A stretch of 51,797 nucleotides of DNA from Roseicyclus sp. GTDB taxonomy: Bacteria; Pseudomonadota; Alphaproteobacteria; Rhodobacterales; Rhodobacteraceae. The position numbers were made by a program, and so were the translations under genes. Each line of letters opens with the position of its first letter. Within the stretch, counting starts at the first letter, position 1. This document shows, one piece after another, positions 1-9,945 of this stretch. The notes under the pieces were generated by a model. The model saw nothing but the letters and a program-made list of their open reading frames with translations, did not search any database and was not told the DNA's origin. The stretch lies in contig NZ_JAGYJN010000010.1 of NCBI RefSeq assembly GCF_018402035.1, positions 1 through 51,797 of the forward strand, read 5' to 3'.

Positions 1-1
1 A

Positions 2-886
2 ATCGTGATCCGTGACAATCTGGCCCAAGGGGCGATCCCCGCGACCGAAACCGAAGTCGCCGAAGCCGTCGCCAGCCAGATTTTCGGCGTTGTCGGCAGT
101 TCTGACCTGCCGCTGATCTGGACCTTTGCCGGATCATTACCCGCGCAGCTGGCGCTGGTCGTGCTGGTGCCGGGTCTGCTGGCGCTGGTGTTCGGCTGGC
201 TGGCGTTCCGCAGCCGGGTGACAGGCGTGTACCTGTCGATCCTGACGCAAGCGATGACATTGGCGCTGTCGCTCTATCTGTTCCAGAACGACACGGGCCT
301 GCGCGGCAACAACGGGCTGTCGGGGTTGCAGAACATCCCCGGTGCGCTCGACGTGCCGCAGGCGGTGATCTCGGTCTGGTTCTTCTGGGCATCGGCACTG
401 GCGCTGGGCTTGGGCTATCTGCTGTTCGCTTGGGTGGTGTCGGGCAAGTTCGGCTCTGTCATCCGCGCGATCCGCGATAACGAAGCGCGGGTGCGGTTCC
501 TTGGCTATAACGTCGAAAGCTACAAGCTGTTCGTTTTCACGATCACCGCTGTCGTGGCGGGGATCGCAGGCGCGCTTTATTATCCGCAGGCGGGGATCAT
601 CAACCCCGCCCAGATCGCGCCCATCGCCTCGATCTATCTGGCGGTCTGGGTCGCCATCGGAGGCAGGGGGCGGCTTTATGGCGCGGTGATCGGGGCGGCC
701 TTCGTGTCGCTGCTGTCAAGCTGGCTGACAGGCGGCGGCGCGCCCAATATCGCACTCGGACCCGTCCGCATCATCTGGACCGATTGGTGGCTGGTGCTGC
801 TGGGCCTTGGGTTCGTGGCCGTCACGCTGTTCTTTCCCAAAGGCATCGGCGGATTGTTTGATTATCTGGTGAGGAAGAAACCATGA
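2..886 (+). CDS. urtC: Urea ABC transporter permease UrtC (5' truncated by window edge)
   Basis: Inner-membrane permease of the branched-chain-amino-acid-type (LivM) family. With UrtB it forms the channel that imports urea. The reading frame is open to the left edge, so only the C-terminal 294 residues are present; UrtC is usually about 350-400 residues. Several hydrophobic segments are visible, with the family's conserved loop (IRAIRDNEARVRFLGYN) in the middle, the signature that couples LivM-type permeases to their ATPases. The stop overlaps the start of the next gene by four bases (ATGA), so the two are translationally coupled. Assignment to urea rather than amino acids rests on the downstream UrtE-type ATPase and overall resemblance. 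The frame is clean, with no indels. Confidence 0.85.
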   Translation: MVIRDNLAQGAIPATETEVAEAVASQIFGVVGSSDLPLIWTFAGSLPAQLALVVLVPGLLALVFGWLAFRSRVTGVYLSILTQAMTLALSLYLFQNDTGLRGNNGLSGLQNIPGALDVPQAVISVWFFWASALALGLGYLLFAWVVSGKFGSVIRAIRDNEARVRFLGYNVESYKLFVFTITAVVAGIAGALYYPQAGIINPAQIAPIASIYLAVWVAIGGRGRLYGAVIGAAFVSLLSSWLTGGGAPNIALGPVRIIWTDWWLVLLGLGFVAVTLFFPKGIGGLFDYLVRKKP

Positions 887-1620
887 CCCTGCTGGAAGTC
901 TCGGGCGTGTCGGTCACCTTTGACGGGTTCCGCGCGATCAACAACCTGTCGATTGCGATAGGCGAGCCGGAATTGCGCGCCGTGATCGGGCCGAATGGCG
1001 CGGGCAAGACGACATTCATGGATATCGTCACCGGCAAAACGCGCCCTGACACGGGTCGCGTGCTGTGGGGCGAGCTGTCCACCGATCTGGTCAAACTGTC
1101 CGAAAGCCAGATCGCCAAAGCGGGGATCGGGCGTAAGTTCCAGAAACCCACTGTGTTCGAAGACCAGACCGTCCGCGCCAACCTGTCGATGGCCCTGAAA
1201 AACAAGCGCGGCCCCTTTGCCGTCCTGTCATGGAAAGCGACAGCCGCCGACAAAGCCCGGATCGTCGCACTGGCCGAGGAGGTCGGACTGGCCGACCGTC
1301 TTGACCACCGCGCTGGCGATCTGAGCCATGGGCAGAAACAATGGCTGGAAATCGGGATGCTGCTGGCGCAGGACCCGCGTCTGTTGCTGGTCGATGAACC
1401 CGCCGCTGGCATGACGCCGGCGGAACGCGAACATACGACAGACCTGTTGAAACGTGCGGCACAGACGCGGGCGGTGGTGGTGATCGAACATGACATGGAA
1501 TTCATCCGCCGTCTGGATTGCCGTGTGACCGTGCTGCACGAAGGGTCGGTGCTGGCCGAAGGATCATTGGACCATGTGACCAAGAACCAGCAGGTGATTG
1601 ATGTGTATCTGGGGCGCTGA
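883..1620 (+). CDS. urtD: Urea ABC transporter ATP-binding protein UrtD
   Basis: Cytoplasmic ATPase of 245 residues, the normal length for UrtD/LivG. Walker A (GPNGAGKTT) lies at residues 36-44, the ABC signature appears as LSHGQKQWLEIGMLL, and Walker B is LLLVDEPAAGMT followed by the H-loop EHDMEF. The LSHGQKQWLEI form of the signature and the PAAGMT ending are typical of UrtD. It starts inside the urtC stop (ATGA) and ends three bases before urtE, so all three genes form one operon. The role is to power urea uptake for nitrogen supply; regulation by the nitrogen system is expected for the family, but its promoter lies outside the window. Confidence 0.9.
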   Translation: MTLLEVSGVSVTFDGFRAINNLSIAIGEPELRAVIGPNGAGKTTFMDIVTGKTRPDTGRVLWGELSTDLVKLSESQIAKAGIGRKFQKPTVFEDQTVRANLSMALKNKRGPFAVLSWKATAADKARIVALAEEVGLADRLDHRAGDLSHGQKQWLEIGMLLAQDPRLLLVDEPAAGMTPAEREHTTDLLKRAAQTRAVVVIEHDMEFIRRLDCRVTVLHEGSVLAEGSLDHVTKNQQVIDVYLGR

Positions 1621-1623
1621 ACC

Positions 1624-2319
1624 ATGCTGAAAGTCGAAAACCTGACGCTGCATTATGGTGCCTCGCAAATCCTGTGGGGCGTGTCGCTGGACGCGCGGGC
1701 GGGGGCGGTCACCGCCGTGATGGGCACCAATGGCGTGGGCAAGACCAGCCTTTTGCGCGCCATCGCAGGGCGGCATCCCTATTCGGGCGGAACCATTTCG
1801 CTGGACGGGCAGGTGCTGGATCATCCGCGCGCGGCGCAGGCTGCTCAGGCGGGCATCGCCTATGTCCCGCAGGGGCGCGAGGTGTTTGCGCTTTTGACTG
1901 TGACGGAAAACCTGCAAACCGGTTTCGCCTGCCTGCCACGCAGTGACCACAAGATCCCCGACCGGATCTATGACCTGTTCCCCGTCCTGCACCAGATGCG
2001 CGACCGGCGCGGGGGCGATTTGTCGGGGGGCCAGCAGCAGCAGCTGGCCATCGCGCGCGCGCTGATCGCGCGGCCAAAGGTGTTGTTGCTGGACGAACCG
2101 ACCGAAGGCATCCAGCCCAATATCATCAAACAGATCGGCAAGGTGATAGAACTGCTCCGCGACGAGGGCGAGATCGCCATCGTGCTGGTCGAGCAGTATT
2201 TCGACTTTGCCTACAGCCTTGCCGACCAGTTCTGCGTGCTGAACCGCGGTGAGGTGGTGCTATCGCAACCCGCCAGCGCCGTGACGCGGGATGCGATCCT
2301 GCAACGGGTGTCGATCTAG
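1624..2319 (+). CDS. urtE: Urea ABC transporter ATP-binding protein UrtE
   Basis: Second ATPase of the urea transporter, 231 residues, LivF type. Walker A is GTNGVGKTS at residues 34-42, the signature is LSGGQQQQLAIARAL, and Walker B is VLLLDEPTEGIQP; the EPTEGIQPNI ending is a hallmark of UrtE. The start ATG lies three bases after the urtD stop. It ends at a TAG only six bases from the stop of the convergent oligopeptide operon, with no obvious hairpin between them. The frame is intact, in contrast to everything that follows for many kilobases. Confidence 0.9.
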   Translation: MLKVENLTLHYGASQILWGVSLDARAGAVTAVMGTNGVGKTSLLRAIAGRHPYSGGTISLDGQVLDHPRAAQAAQAGIAYVPQGREVFALLTVTENLQTGFACLPRSDHKIPDRIYDLFPVLHQMRDRRGGDLSGGQQQQLAIARALIARPKVLLLDEPTEGIQPNIIKQIGKVIELLRDEGEIAIVLVEQYFDFAYSLADQFCVLNRGEVVLSQPASAVTRDAILQRVSI

Positions 2320-2325
2320 CGGGCG

Positions 2326-3328
2326 TTACCGCGCGAAAACCAGCATCTCCTGCTTTTCCTCGAAATGGCAGGCGACCATATGGCCGTTGTCGGCGTCGGT
2401 CATCGGCGGGCGGATCTCGGTGCAGATGGCTTGCGCCTTGGGACAGCGGGTGCGGAAGACACAGCCCGAGGGCGGGCGCAGGGGTGATGGCAATTCGCCT
2501 TCCAGCACGGGTCGTTTGCGCGCGCGTTCCAGCACCGGATCAGGGATCGGGACCGATGCGATCAGCGCCTGACTATAGGGATGGCGCGGTCCGGTGGTCA
2601 GCGGTTTGCTGTCTGCCATTTCCATCGTGCGGCCCAGATACATGACCATCACCTTGTCAGACATGTTTCACCACGCTCAGGTCATGCGCGATGAATATCA
2701 TCGACAGCCCCATGTCGCGCTGCAATTCGCGGAGCAGGTTGACCACCTGCGCCTGCACCGACATCGAGCGCAGACACGGGTTCATCGCAGATCAGCAGTT
2801 TGGGTTTCAGGATCAGCGCCCGCGCGATCCCGATCCGCTGGCACTGGCCACCGGAAAACTCATGCGGATAGCGGTTGACCAGATTGGGCAGCAGACCCAC
2901 GCGTTCCATCAGCGCCTGCACGCGGCGGCGAACCTCGGCGCGGGGGACTTTGGGTTCATGCGTGATCAGCGGTTCGGCGATGATATCGCCCACCGTCATG
3001 CGCGGGTTCAGGGCCGCCAGCGGGTCCTGAAAGATCATCTGCACATCCTTGCGATGCACGCGGCGCGCCGATGGGGACATGGATGCCAGATCATGACCTT
3101 CGAACATGATGCGCCCATGGCTGGATGGCACAGTGCCGACAATGGCGCGCGCAAGGGTCGATTTGCCCGATCCGCTTTCGCCGACGACACCAAGGCATTG
3201 ACCGGGGGCAAGATCAAAGCTGATCCCGTTCACCGCATGCAATTTCTGCGGCTTGGTCAGGGCCATGCGCCTTGCAGGTGGATGTCGAAGGTGACGCTCA
3301 GGTCCTGCACAGAAAGAATTGGTTCCAT
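2326..3328 (-). pseudogene. oppF: Oligopeptide ABC transporter ATPase OppF/DppF (frameshifted)
   Basis: Second ATPase of a peptide importer. Read from ATG at 3328 the protein begins MEPILSVQDLSVTF and soon leaves frame near 3268. The main block carries Walker A (GESGSGKST), the signature EFSGGQCQRIGIARAL and Walker [14 protein letters not shown], then leaves frame again near 2755 where the usual 'SVQAQV' should follow. The frame resumes near 2664 with the C-terminal peptide-transporter domain (HPYSQAL, then the CVFRTRCPKA cysteine motif found in OppD/OppF proteins). All parts of a normal OppF of about 330 residues are present in order, so the three breaks look like single-base indels rather than decay. 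Its ATG overlaps the oppD stop. Confidence 0.75.
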
Positions 3329-4295
3329 CACGCGACCTCTTCGATTGGCAGGTGGCAGGCGCGGCGGCGGGTGCCGTCGAAGATTTCCAAGCTGGGTTTC
3401 ACTGTCAGGCAATGCGGCATCATGGCCGCACAGCGCGGCGAGAACGGGCAGCCCGCAGGCAGGCGCGACATGTCGGGCGGTTCGCCCGCGATGGTCAGCA
3501 GTTCGTCATCATCGCGGTCAAGCCGCGGCACCGCGCGCAGCAATCCGGCAGTATAGGGATGCGACGGACGGGCAAAAACATCATCGGTCGGCCCTTCTTC
3601 CATGATCTGCCCGCCATACAGCACCAGCGTGCGGTCGCAGGCATCGGCCACGATCCCCAGATCATGGGTGATCAGGATCATCGCTGTGCCGAAATCGCGC
3701 CGGATATCGGCCAGCACCCGCATGATCTGCGCCTGCACCGTCACATCAAGGGCGGTGGTCGGTTCATCCGCGATCAATAGGCGTGGTTCGCACAAAAGCG
3801 CCATGGCGATCATGATCCGCTGGCGCATGCCGCCGGAAAATTCATGCGGATAGCTGCTGATCCGCGCTTTTGCATCAGGGATGCCGACCGCATCCAGCAT
3901 CCGCACCGATTGCGCGATGGCATCGCGTTTGCTGATCCCTTTGTGCAGGGTCAGCACCTCGGCCATCTGGTCGGAAATGCGGATATAAGGGTTCAGCGAT
4001 GTCATCGGGTCCTGAAAGATCATCGCGACATCATTGGCGCGGATCTTGTTCAGCACCTTTGCGGCATTGCCAGCAGGTCTTGGCCGTCGAACAAAGCCTG
4101 CCCTGTCGCTTGGCCGTTGCGGGCAAGCAGGCCCATGATGGCAAAGGCTGTCTGGCTTTTGCCCGACCCGCTTTCGCCGACGATGGCCAGCGTTTCGCCT
4201 TTGTCGATGCTGAAATTCACGCCGTTTACCGCGTTCACGGGGCCATCGGCGGTCTGGAAGGTGACGGTCAGGTCGTTTGTTTGCAGCAAGGTCAT
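3328..4295 (-). pseudogene. oppD: Oligopeptide ABC transporter ATPase OppD/DppD (one frameshift)
   Basis: First ATPase of the peptide importer. The start at 4295 ([13 protein letters not shown]) is followed by Walker [11 protein letters not shown]. One frameshift near 4055 separates this from the rest, which reads clean to the stop: MIFQDPMTSLNPY, signature EFSGGMRQRIMIAMAL, Walker B LLIADEPTTALDVTVQAQI, H-loop ITHDLG, and the C-terminal CPFSPRCAAMMPHC motif typical of the peptide/nickel subfamily. The summed length, about 322 residues, is normal. It lies between oppC and oppF with overlaps at both ends. OppD versus DppD cannot be settled from sequence alone. Confidence 0.78.
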
Positions 4296-4296
4296 G

Positions 4297-5218
4297 TCAG
4301 CGGTCCTGGGGTCGAGCGCGTCGCGCAGCCCGTCGCCCACGAAGAAGAACGCAAAAAGCGTCACGATGAAGAAAAACAGCGGAAAGACCAGTTGCCAGAT
4401 CACGCCATATTGCATCTGGCCTCACCCGCCGAAATCAGCGCACCCAGCGATGTGGCGGGTTCCTACACGCCCAGCCCAGAAAGCTGATGAAACTTTCGGT
4501 GATGATCATGGTCGGCACAAGCAAGGTCGCGTAAACGATCACCAGCCCCAGCAGGTTCGGCACGATATGGCGCAGGATGATCGTCATCGGGCGCACGCCG
4601 ATGGCGATGGCAGCCTCGACGAATTCCTTGTTTTTCAAGGTCAGTGTCTGGCCCCGCGCGATGCGTGACATATCCAGCCATGAAATCAGCCCGATCCCGA
4701 TGAACAGCATCAGGATCGACCACTAAAGATCACCAGCATCAGGATCAGCACGAACATGAACGGGATCGCCATCAGGATATCGACGATCCGCATCATGATC
4801 CCGTCAGTGCGCCCGCCGAAATAGCCTGCAATCGCGCCATAAAGCGTGCCAACGATCACCGCGATGGCGGCACCCACGAAACCCACCAGCAGCGATATGC
4901 GTGTGCCTTGACGGTGCGCGCATAAAGATCGCGGCCCAGTTCATCGTCACCGAAATAATGACCATTGGCGATGCTTGGCCCGCCGGCCTGCGCGACATTG
5001 CCCATCATCGCCCAGTCGATTTCCTCGGCGCTCCACCTTGCCAGAAACCCGCCGAAAAAGGCAAACAGCGTGATCAGGATCAGCGCGACCAATCCGGCCA
5101 CTGCCGCCTTGTTGCGCATGAACCGCTGGCGCGTCTTTTCCACAGCGACCGGCCTTGCACCTCGGCCAGATGGGCGGCATCGACCAAACTGGCGGCGGTT
5201 GTCTTGTCCGGGATACAT
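4297..5218 (-). pseudogene. oppC: Oligopeptide ABC transporter permease OppC (frameshifted)
   Basis: Inner-membrane permease of the peptide importer, read in pieces: N-terminal cytoplasmic stretch and first membrane segment (AGLVALILITLFAFFGGFLA) at about 5110-5040, GDDELGRDLYAR at about 4930, then the EAA-type coupling loop (EAAIAIGVRPMTIILRHIVPN), and the C-terminal segment [26 protein letters not shown]. The reading as given runs through into oppD without a stop. Adding one A in the CCCAGG run near 4308 restores the ending DPKDR and a TGA one base before the oppD ATG, the standard arrangement. At least four indels are needed for a full protein of about 300 residues. The start at 5218 is tentative because the frame shifts within a few codons. 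Confidence 0.7.
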
Positions 5219-5227
5219 CGCGCGCCC

Positions 5228-6147
5228 TCAATACCGGATCTTGGGGTCGATCCATGCGTAAAGCACGTCGACCAGAAGGTTGAAAACAATGGTCAGCACG
5301 CCCACCAGAATGGTGAGTCCCCATGATGACCGCATAATCGCGGCTGAAGGCCGAATTGACGAAAAACTGGCCGATCCCGCCGGTCGAGAAATAGACGTCG
5401 ATCACGACCGATCCCGTGATCATCAGCACGAATGCAGGCCCCAGATAGGACAAGACCGGCAGCATCGCGGGTTTGAGCGCATGGCCCAGAATGATCCGCC
5501 ATGTCGGCAGGCCCTTGGCACGCGCCGTGCGGATGAAACCGGCGTTCAGCACTTCGAGCATGGATGATCGCGTGATCCGCGCAATCGACGCCATGTAACT
5601 GGTGGACAGCGCGATCACTGGCAGGATCAGATATTGCCATTGCCCGCCTTGCCAGCCGCCGCCTGGCAACCAGCCCAGCCACAGCGTAAAGACCAGCACC
5701 AGAATAGAGCGCCATGACGAAGTGGAGCACCTGCGCCGACCGAAATGCCGACGGCAAGGTAATCCAGCCATGTGTTGTGTTTGATCGCGGCAACCACGCC
5801 CAGCGACACACCGACGATCACCGCGACGACGAAGGACCAGAACCCATAGGTCAGCGTGACGGGAAACCCCTGCATGATGACATCTGTCACCGTCCGGTCG
5901 CGGTATTGAAACGACGGGCCGAAATCGAACCGCGTGACCACGTTCACGACGTAATCATACATCTGTTTCCAGTAAGGCTGGTCCAGCCCGTAACGCGCCT
6001 CGAGATTGGCCAGCACTTGCGGCGGCAGCGGGCGTTCGCTGTTGAACGACCCTCCGGGGCCGCGAACATCAGCATGAAGGACAAAACGATCAGGATCAGG
6101 ATCGTCGGGACCGCAATCGCCAAGCGCTTGAGCACGAAATTGAACAT
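5228..6147 (-). pseudogene. oppB: Oligopeptide ABC transporter permease OppB (frameshifted)
   Basis: Inner-membrane permease, partner of OppC. It starts MFNFVLKRLAIAVPTILILI at 6147, with a membrane segment right at the N-terminus as usual for OppB and a GGAGA ribosome-binding site upstream. Frame breaks occur near 6060, 5705 and 5320. Between them the protein reads as expected: RYGLDQPYWKQMYDYV, a membrane segment with GVSLGVVAAIKHNTWLDYLA, the coupling loop IRTARAKGLPTWRIILGHALK, and SGGIGQF-like periplasmic residues (STGGIGQFFVNSAFSRDY). The end WIDPKIRY is the typical OppB C-terminus. Total length is about 306 residues. The oppC start lies nine bases on. Confidence 0.75.
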
Positions 6148-6221
6148 GGCAGTCTCCGCTGCGACAAACGACAACCTGCGCCCCCGTCAGGAAGGCGCAG
6201 GTCGGATTTCAAACTGTCAAT

Positions 6222-7839
6222 CTATTCGCCAGCGACCTTATAAAGTTCGCGGCTATACCAGTTTTGTTCGACGTTATCGACAGGCCAGCCCTTCAGTTCA
6301 GGGTTGAACATGTACCCGTCAGCATAATGGTAGATCGGGATGATCGGCACCTCTTCGGCGATGATCTGCTCGACGCGGGTATAGTTCGGCTGCGGGTCTG
6401 CGGCTGTCTTGGCCTCTGCCATCAGCTGATCGACCTCTGCATTCAGATATTCGCATCGTTATAGCCCGAATTGGTGGTCACCAGATCAAGAAAGGTCGAT
6501 GCCTCGTTGTAATCACCACACCATGCGCCACGGGCCATTTCAAAGTTCTGGTTGCCGCGGGTCTGCAAAAGGTCTGCCATTCCTGATTGGCCAGCGTGGT
6601 CTGGATCCCCAGCGTCTGCTGCCACATCTTGGCCAAGGGCCACGGCGATGTTCCGTTGCGCCTCGTCCGTGTTGTACAGCAGTTCGATGCTCAGCGGCTC
6701 ACCACCGATGCCGTAACGGCTTCGGTTATCAGCGCGACCGCCATCGCGTTGCGGTCTTCTTGCGTCATGTCGGCAATCGGCAGATCTGGCAGGTTGAAAC
6801 CAACGTACGCACCGGGGTAAAGTTATAGGCTGCCGTTTGGCCTGCGCCCAGAACGTTGTTCACGATCACATCGCGGTTCACGGCCAGGTTCATCGCCTGA
6901 CGGACGCGGACGTCCTGCAACGCCTCTGGCCCGCCTCGACAGGTTGAAGTTGTAGTAGAGACACAGGCGCGGAATGCTGATCGCCTGATCGGGATATTCG
7001 CAGACAGACGCTGGAACTGGCCCGGGGCACCTCGGTCCGGTCAAGCTCGCCTGCCAGATAGCGGGTCAGGCCCTGATTGACGTCATTGATCACCAAGGAT
7101 GTGACTTCGTCTATGATCGTGTTTTCGTTGTCCCAGTACATTTCGTTGCGCACGCGGACCAGACGTTCCTGCGGGACATGTTCACGCAGCACATAGGCGC
7201 CGTTGGACACGATGTTTTCGGGGCGGGTCAGGTGTCGCCATGCGCCTCGACCGTGGCCGGATGCACGGGGAAAGTCGTAGAATGCGTCGTCATCTGCGCG
7301 AAATAGGGCAGGGGCTGTGACAGGTCACAACAAAGGTGCTGTCATCGGGGGCTGTGACGCCAGTGCGTCCTTGTCCATCTCGCCCGCGATAATGGCGGCG
7401 GCGTTTTCGATCGACATCAGTTCCATGAACCACGCGTATTCGGACGCCAGCGCCGGATCAACGGCGCGTTTCCATGCGTAAACAAAATCGCTGGCCAGCA
7501 CCGGATCACCGTTTGACCAACGGGCATTGTCGCGCAGGGTGAATGTATAGGTCAGCCCGTCCTCGGACACATCGAACCCTGTCGCCACACCGGGGACCAG
7601 TTCGCCGGTGGCATCCTGATTCATCAGACCTTCGAACAGGTCGCGCACGACCTCGGCACCAGTCACATCCTCGACCACCTGCGGATCAACAGAGGAATGT
7701 TCATCCAGCACGCGGTAGGTAAAGGTCTGCACCTCTGCCAGCGCCTCGCCGGTTTGGGGTGGGTCGCCTGCGCGTTTGCGGCGATGGCCGACAGCAGGAC
7801 AATGGCGCTGCTGGCCTTGAGTAGAGTTTTGAGTGTCAC
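6222..7839 (-). pseudogene. oppA: Peptide ABC transporter substrate-binding protein OppA (frameshifted)
   Basis: Periplasmic peptide-binding protein of SBP family 5. The best start is GTG at 7839, preceded by GGGAGATTTCC and followed by a clear signal peptide (KTLLKASSAIVLLSAIAANAQA). After a shift near 7740 the mature part reads FTYRVLDEHSSVDPQVVEDV, then ATGFDVSEDGLTYTFTLRDN, the WSNGDPVLASDFVYAWKR motif characteristic of OppA/MppA, and the C-terminus IPIYHYADGYMFNPELKGW. Six or so indels break it; the total of about 539 codons is exactly the OppA range. It is first in the operon, as usual, and 74 bases from oppB. Confidence 0.75.
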
Positions 7840-8689
7840 GGAAATCTCCCTGTTGCCTTTGTTCGAAAGGGCTGTCGGCACCTGCCGCAGATTGTTGCGT
7901 CCGGCGTCTGACGGCAGGACGCGCAACCTTCGGATGTAATAACCGGATTGGCAGAGCATGGGGCAGGTGCCGCCACGGCAGGCCGCGACATCGGACCAGT
8001 AGATGCCTACAAATCTGCAATGGTGCCTCGTGAACAGGCACCAAAAATATGCTCATCTGTCACATCCTTAAATTATTGCGTGGTGACGTCTTGTTCGGAA
8101 GCCGTCAGCGACCGGCAAGGGGCTGTCGGTCATGAACAAATGCACAGCACCCACCTGTTCTGGCGCTGGCCTGTGGCACGCGACTGACATATTGCCTCGG
8201 TTGTACCGCGCGGTCGACGACGACTGGGTACATTGTTGACGGCGTGCGGGCCCGGGGCTGACATGAGCCGGTCTGACTTTGGGGCGCCTCTTGCTTTGCA
8301 GCACCTAAGACGAAGCTAGTCAGGCAAAATCGACGCCTTGCGCGTCATTGAACCGCCCCATGCCCTGCAGGTGTTTGCAGTCGGCACCGGCGCGACAAAC
8401 CTGATCTATAGTCTGACAGTGCCTTCTCGTTTCACACTGTCATGGCCAAGCTAGCTACAGCTGTCACTTTACCGCTTTGCACCACGCGCCGCATCTTTGG
8501 CTGCTGCTGATCACGACGGGGCAGAAAATGCCCCACCATCGCTATGGTCCCACGCTCAATCATGAACCGATTTGCTCGGTCGGCATGTTATTTGCATGAA
8601 CTTTTGCGTCACGCGAAAGATATGCACTTGCCCACCAAGCCGCCATCTCAGCATTTGTCAGTGGTCAACGATTCCCATGTCGCGGCCAA
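7840..8689. other. Intergenic stretch, no gene recognised
   Basis: About 850 bases between the divergent side of oppA and the tail of the response regulator. I find no ORF that resembles a family, no tRNA and no clear terminator. A 7-bp inverted repeat (GACAGTG / CACTGTC, 8415-8441) is the only structure I noticed. The promoter of the opp operon should lie near 7840-7950. Confidence 0.4.
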
Positions 8690-9268
8690 TCATGGCCGCA
8701 TGCGCACGATTGCGTGCTCAAGCTTGCGGCAGATCGTGCGCATATGCATCTTGATCCGCGCTTCGTTCATATCAAGGTTATTGGCGATATGCTTGTTCGT
8801 CATGCCCGATGCTGCCATCTGCAGGACCGCCAATTCGCTTTCGCTCAGAACCGATTGTCCGCGGGAATCACCGGGGGTATGCGGTTTTCGGCTGGTATGA
8901 ACATCTGTCCGGACTGGATAAGCCGCAGAACACTGCCCAAGGACTGCAGCGGCAGGGTTTTCGGCACAAGACCCGCACACCGACCTCGATCGCGCGTGCC
9001 ACGGTATGCGTGTCAGCATTGGCCGAAAACAGCACAACATTCGCGTCGCCAGCGGCATCGACCACCTTTTTGATGCTGTTGATCCCGTCCATACCAGGCA
9101 TGCGCAGATCCAGCATGACAATGGCATAGGGTGGTTCTGAGATGATTTTTCCAAGGTCGAGGACAGGCTATCCGAGATTTCGACATCGAAACCCCTCGCT
9201 CATCGACAGCGAAAGCGAGACGGATCCACGATCAATCGGTGGTCATCAGCGACAAGTATCCGGGTCAT
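8690..9268 (-). pseudogene. LuxR-family two-component response regulator (frameshifted)
   Basis: Cytoplasmic response regulator of about 193 codons. The start MTRILVADDHRLIVD at 9268 gives the N-terminal acidic pocket. A shift near 9220 leads to LSLSMSEGFDVEISD, then VMLDLRMPGMDGINSIKK with the phosphoacceptor Asp in LDLRMPGMDG, and VVLFSANADTHTVARAIEVG (the conserved Ser/Thr and helix 4). After another shift near 8960 comes a GerE/LuxR helix-turn-helix (LSESELAVLQMAASGMTNKHIANNL). It is transcribed away from the hybrid kinase across an AT-rich spacer and is probably its output regulator. The genes it controls cannot be told from the sequence. Confidence 0.75.
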
Positions 9269-9945
9269 GGCTGCTGACCGACGAGAAAACGTTTTGTGTC
9301 ACTAACGCCTCCTTACATTTCCGCACATCTGGTGCGTGCATCGAGATATTTAATACCTTATAAAGTGATTTTGTATAAGTTGCTTACGCCAGTTCCCGTG
9401 TAAAGTTCTTAAACTAGTAAAAGGAAAAGTAACACAACAACTTAAGATAACTTTATATCTAAAGTTAGCTTTATATTGCTTTGGGCGCTGTTATCCGTCT
9501 GTTGGGGAAACTGGTTGGTTGCGGCAAAGCTTTCAAGACTCAAGCAACATGCGCGCCGATGTTACCGAGAGCGTGTTGGAGACTAGTGCTTGGTCCGATG
9601 CTATCAAATCTCGCGGCGCAGGGTGGATAGATGTTGATGTGCCTCGAACACGCATGAATATGCAGCCCGACCCGTTGCATAAGATGATGGCCCAGACCAC
9701 CGCAGGCGCCGATTTCCCAACATTACGCGCGGTCCCTGCAGTCGCGCTATTGCGCGGACGCTTGCATTTGGTGCGCGTCGGTCGCGATATCCGCATCGCC
9801 GGTGATGCATTTTGTATCCGGAACAAAAAGTATGGTATTTGTAAAGCCTCGGTCCGATAGCCTCGTCTGCTGTGGGATCGAAAGTTTTTACCTTCAACTG
9901 TTTCTTAACGTACTCAGGCCGAGGTTCTCGCGGACTGAAGGGGTG
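9269..9945. other. Divergent AT-rich intergenic region between regulator and kinase
   Basis: The first 230 bases are strikingly AT-rich for this genome and carry a palindrome, fitting a shared control region. The segment 9519-9860 has an open frame of 113 codons (start MRQSFQDSSNMRADV), but it matches no family I know and may be spurious or a fragment of the kinase leader. Confidence 0.4.
9448..9467. promoter_or_regulatory. Palindromic operator candidate between regulator and kinase
   Basis: TAACTTTA-tatc-TAAAGTTA is a perfect 8-bp inverted repeat with a 4-base spacer in the AT-rich divergent spacer, a layout suited to a dimeric regulator such as the neighbouring LuxR-type protein. The assignment is inferred from position only. 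Confidence 0.4.

Noticed and set aside
8415..8441. 7-bp inverted repeat as terminator or operator
   Set aside because: Short stem, no T-tract and no gene close enough.
9519..9860. 113-codon frame before the hybrid kinase
   Set aside because: No recognisable domain, opposite-strand frames equally long; kept only as a note in the intergenic entry.
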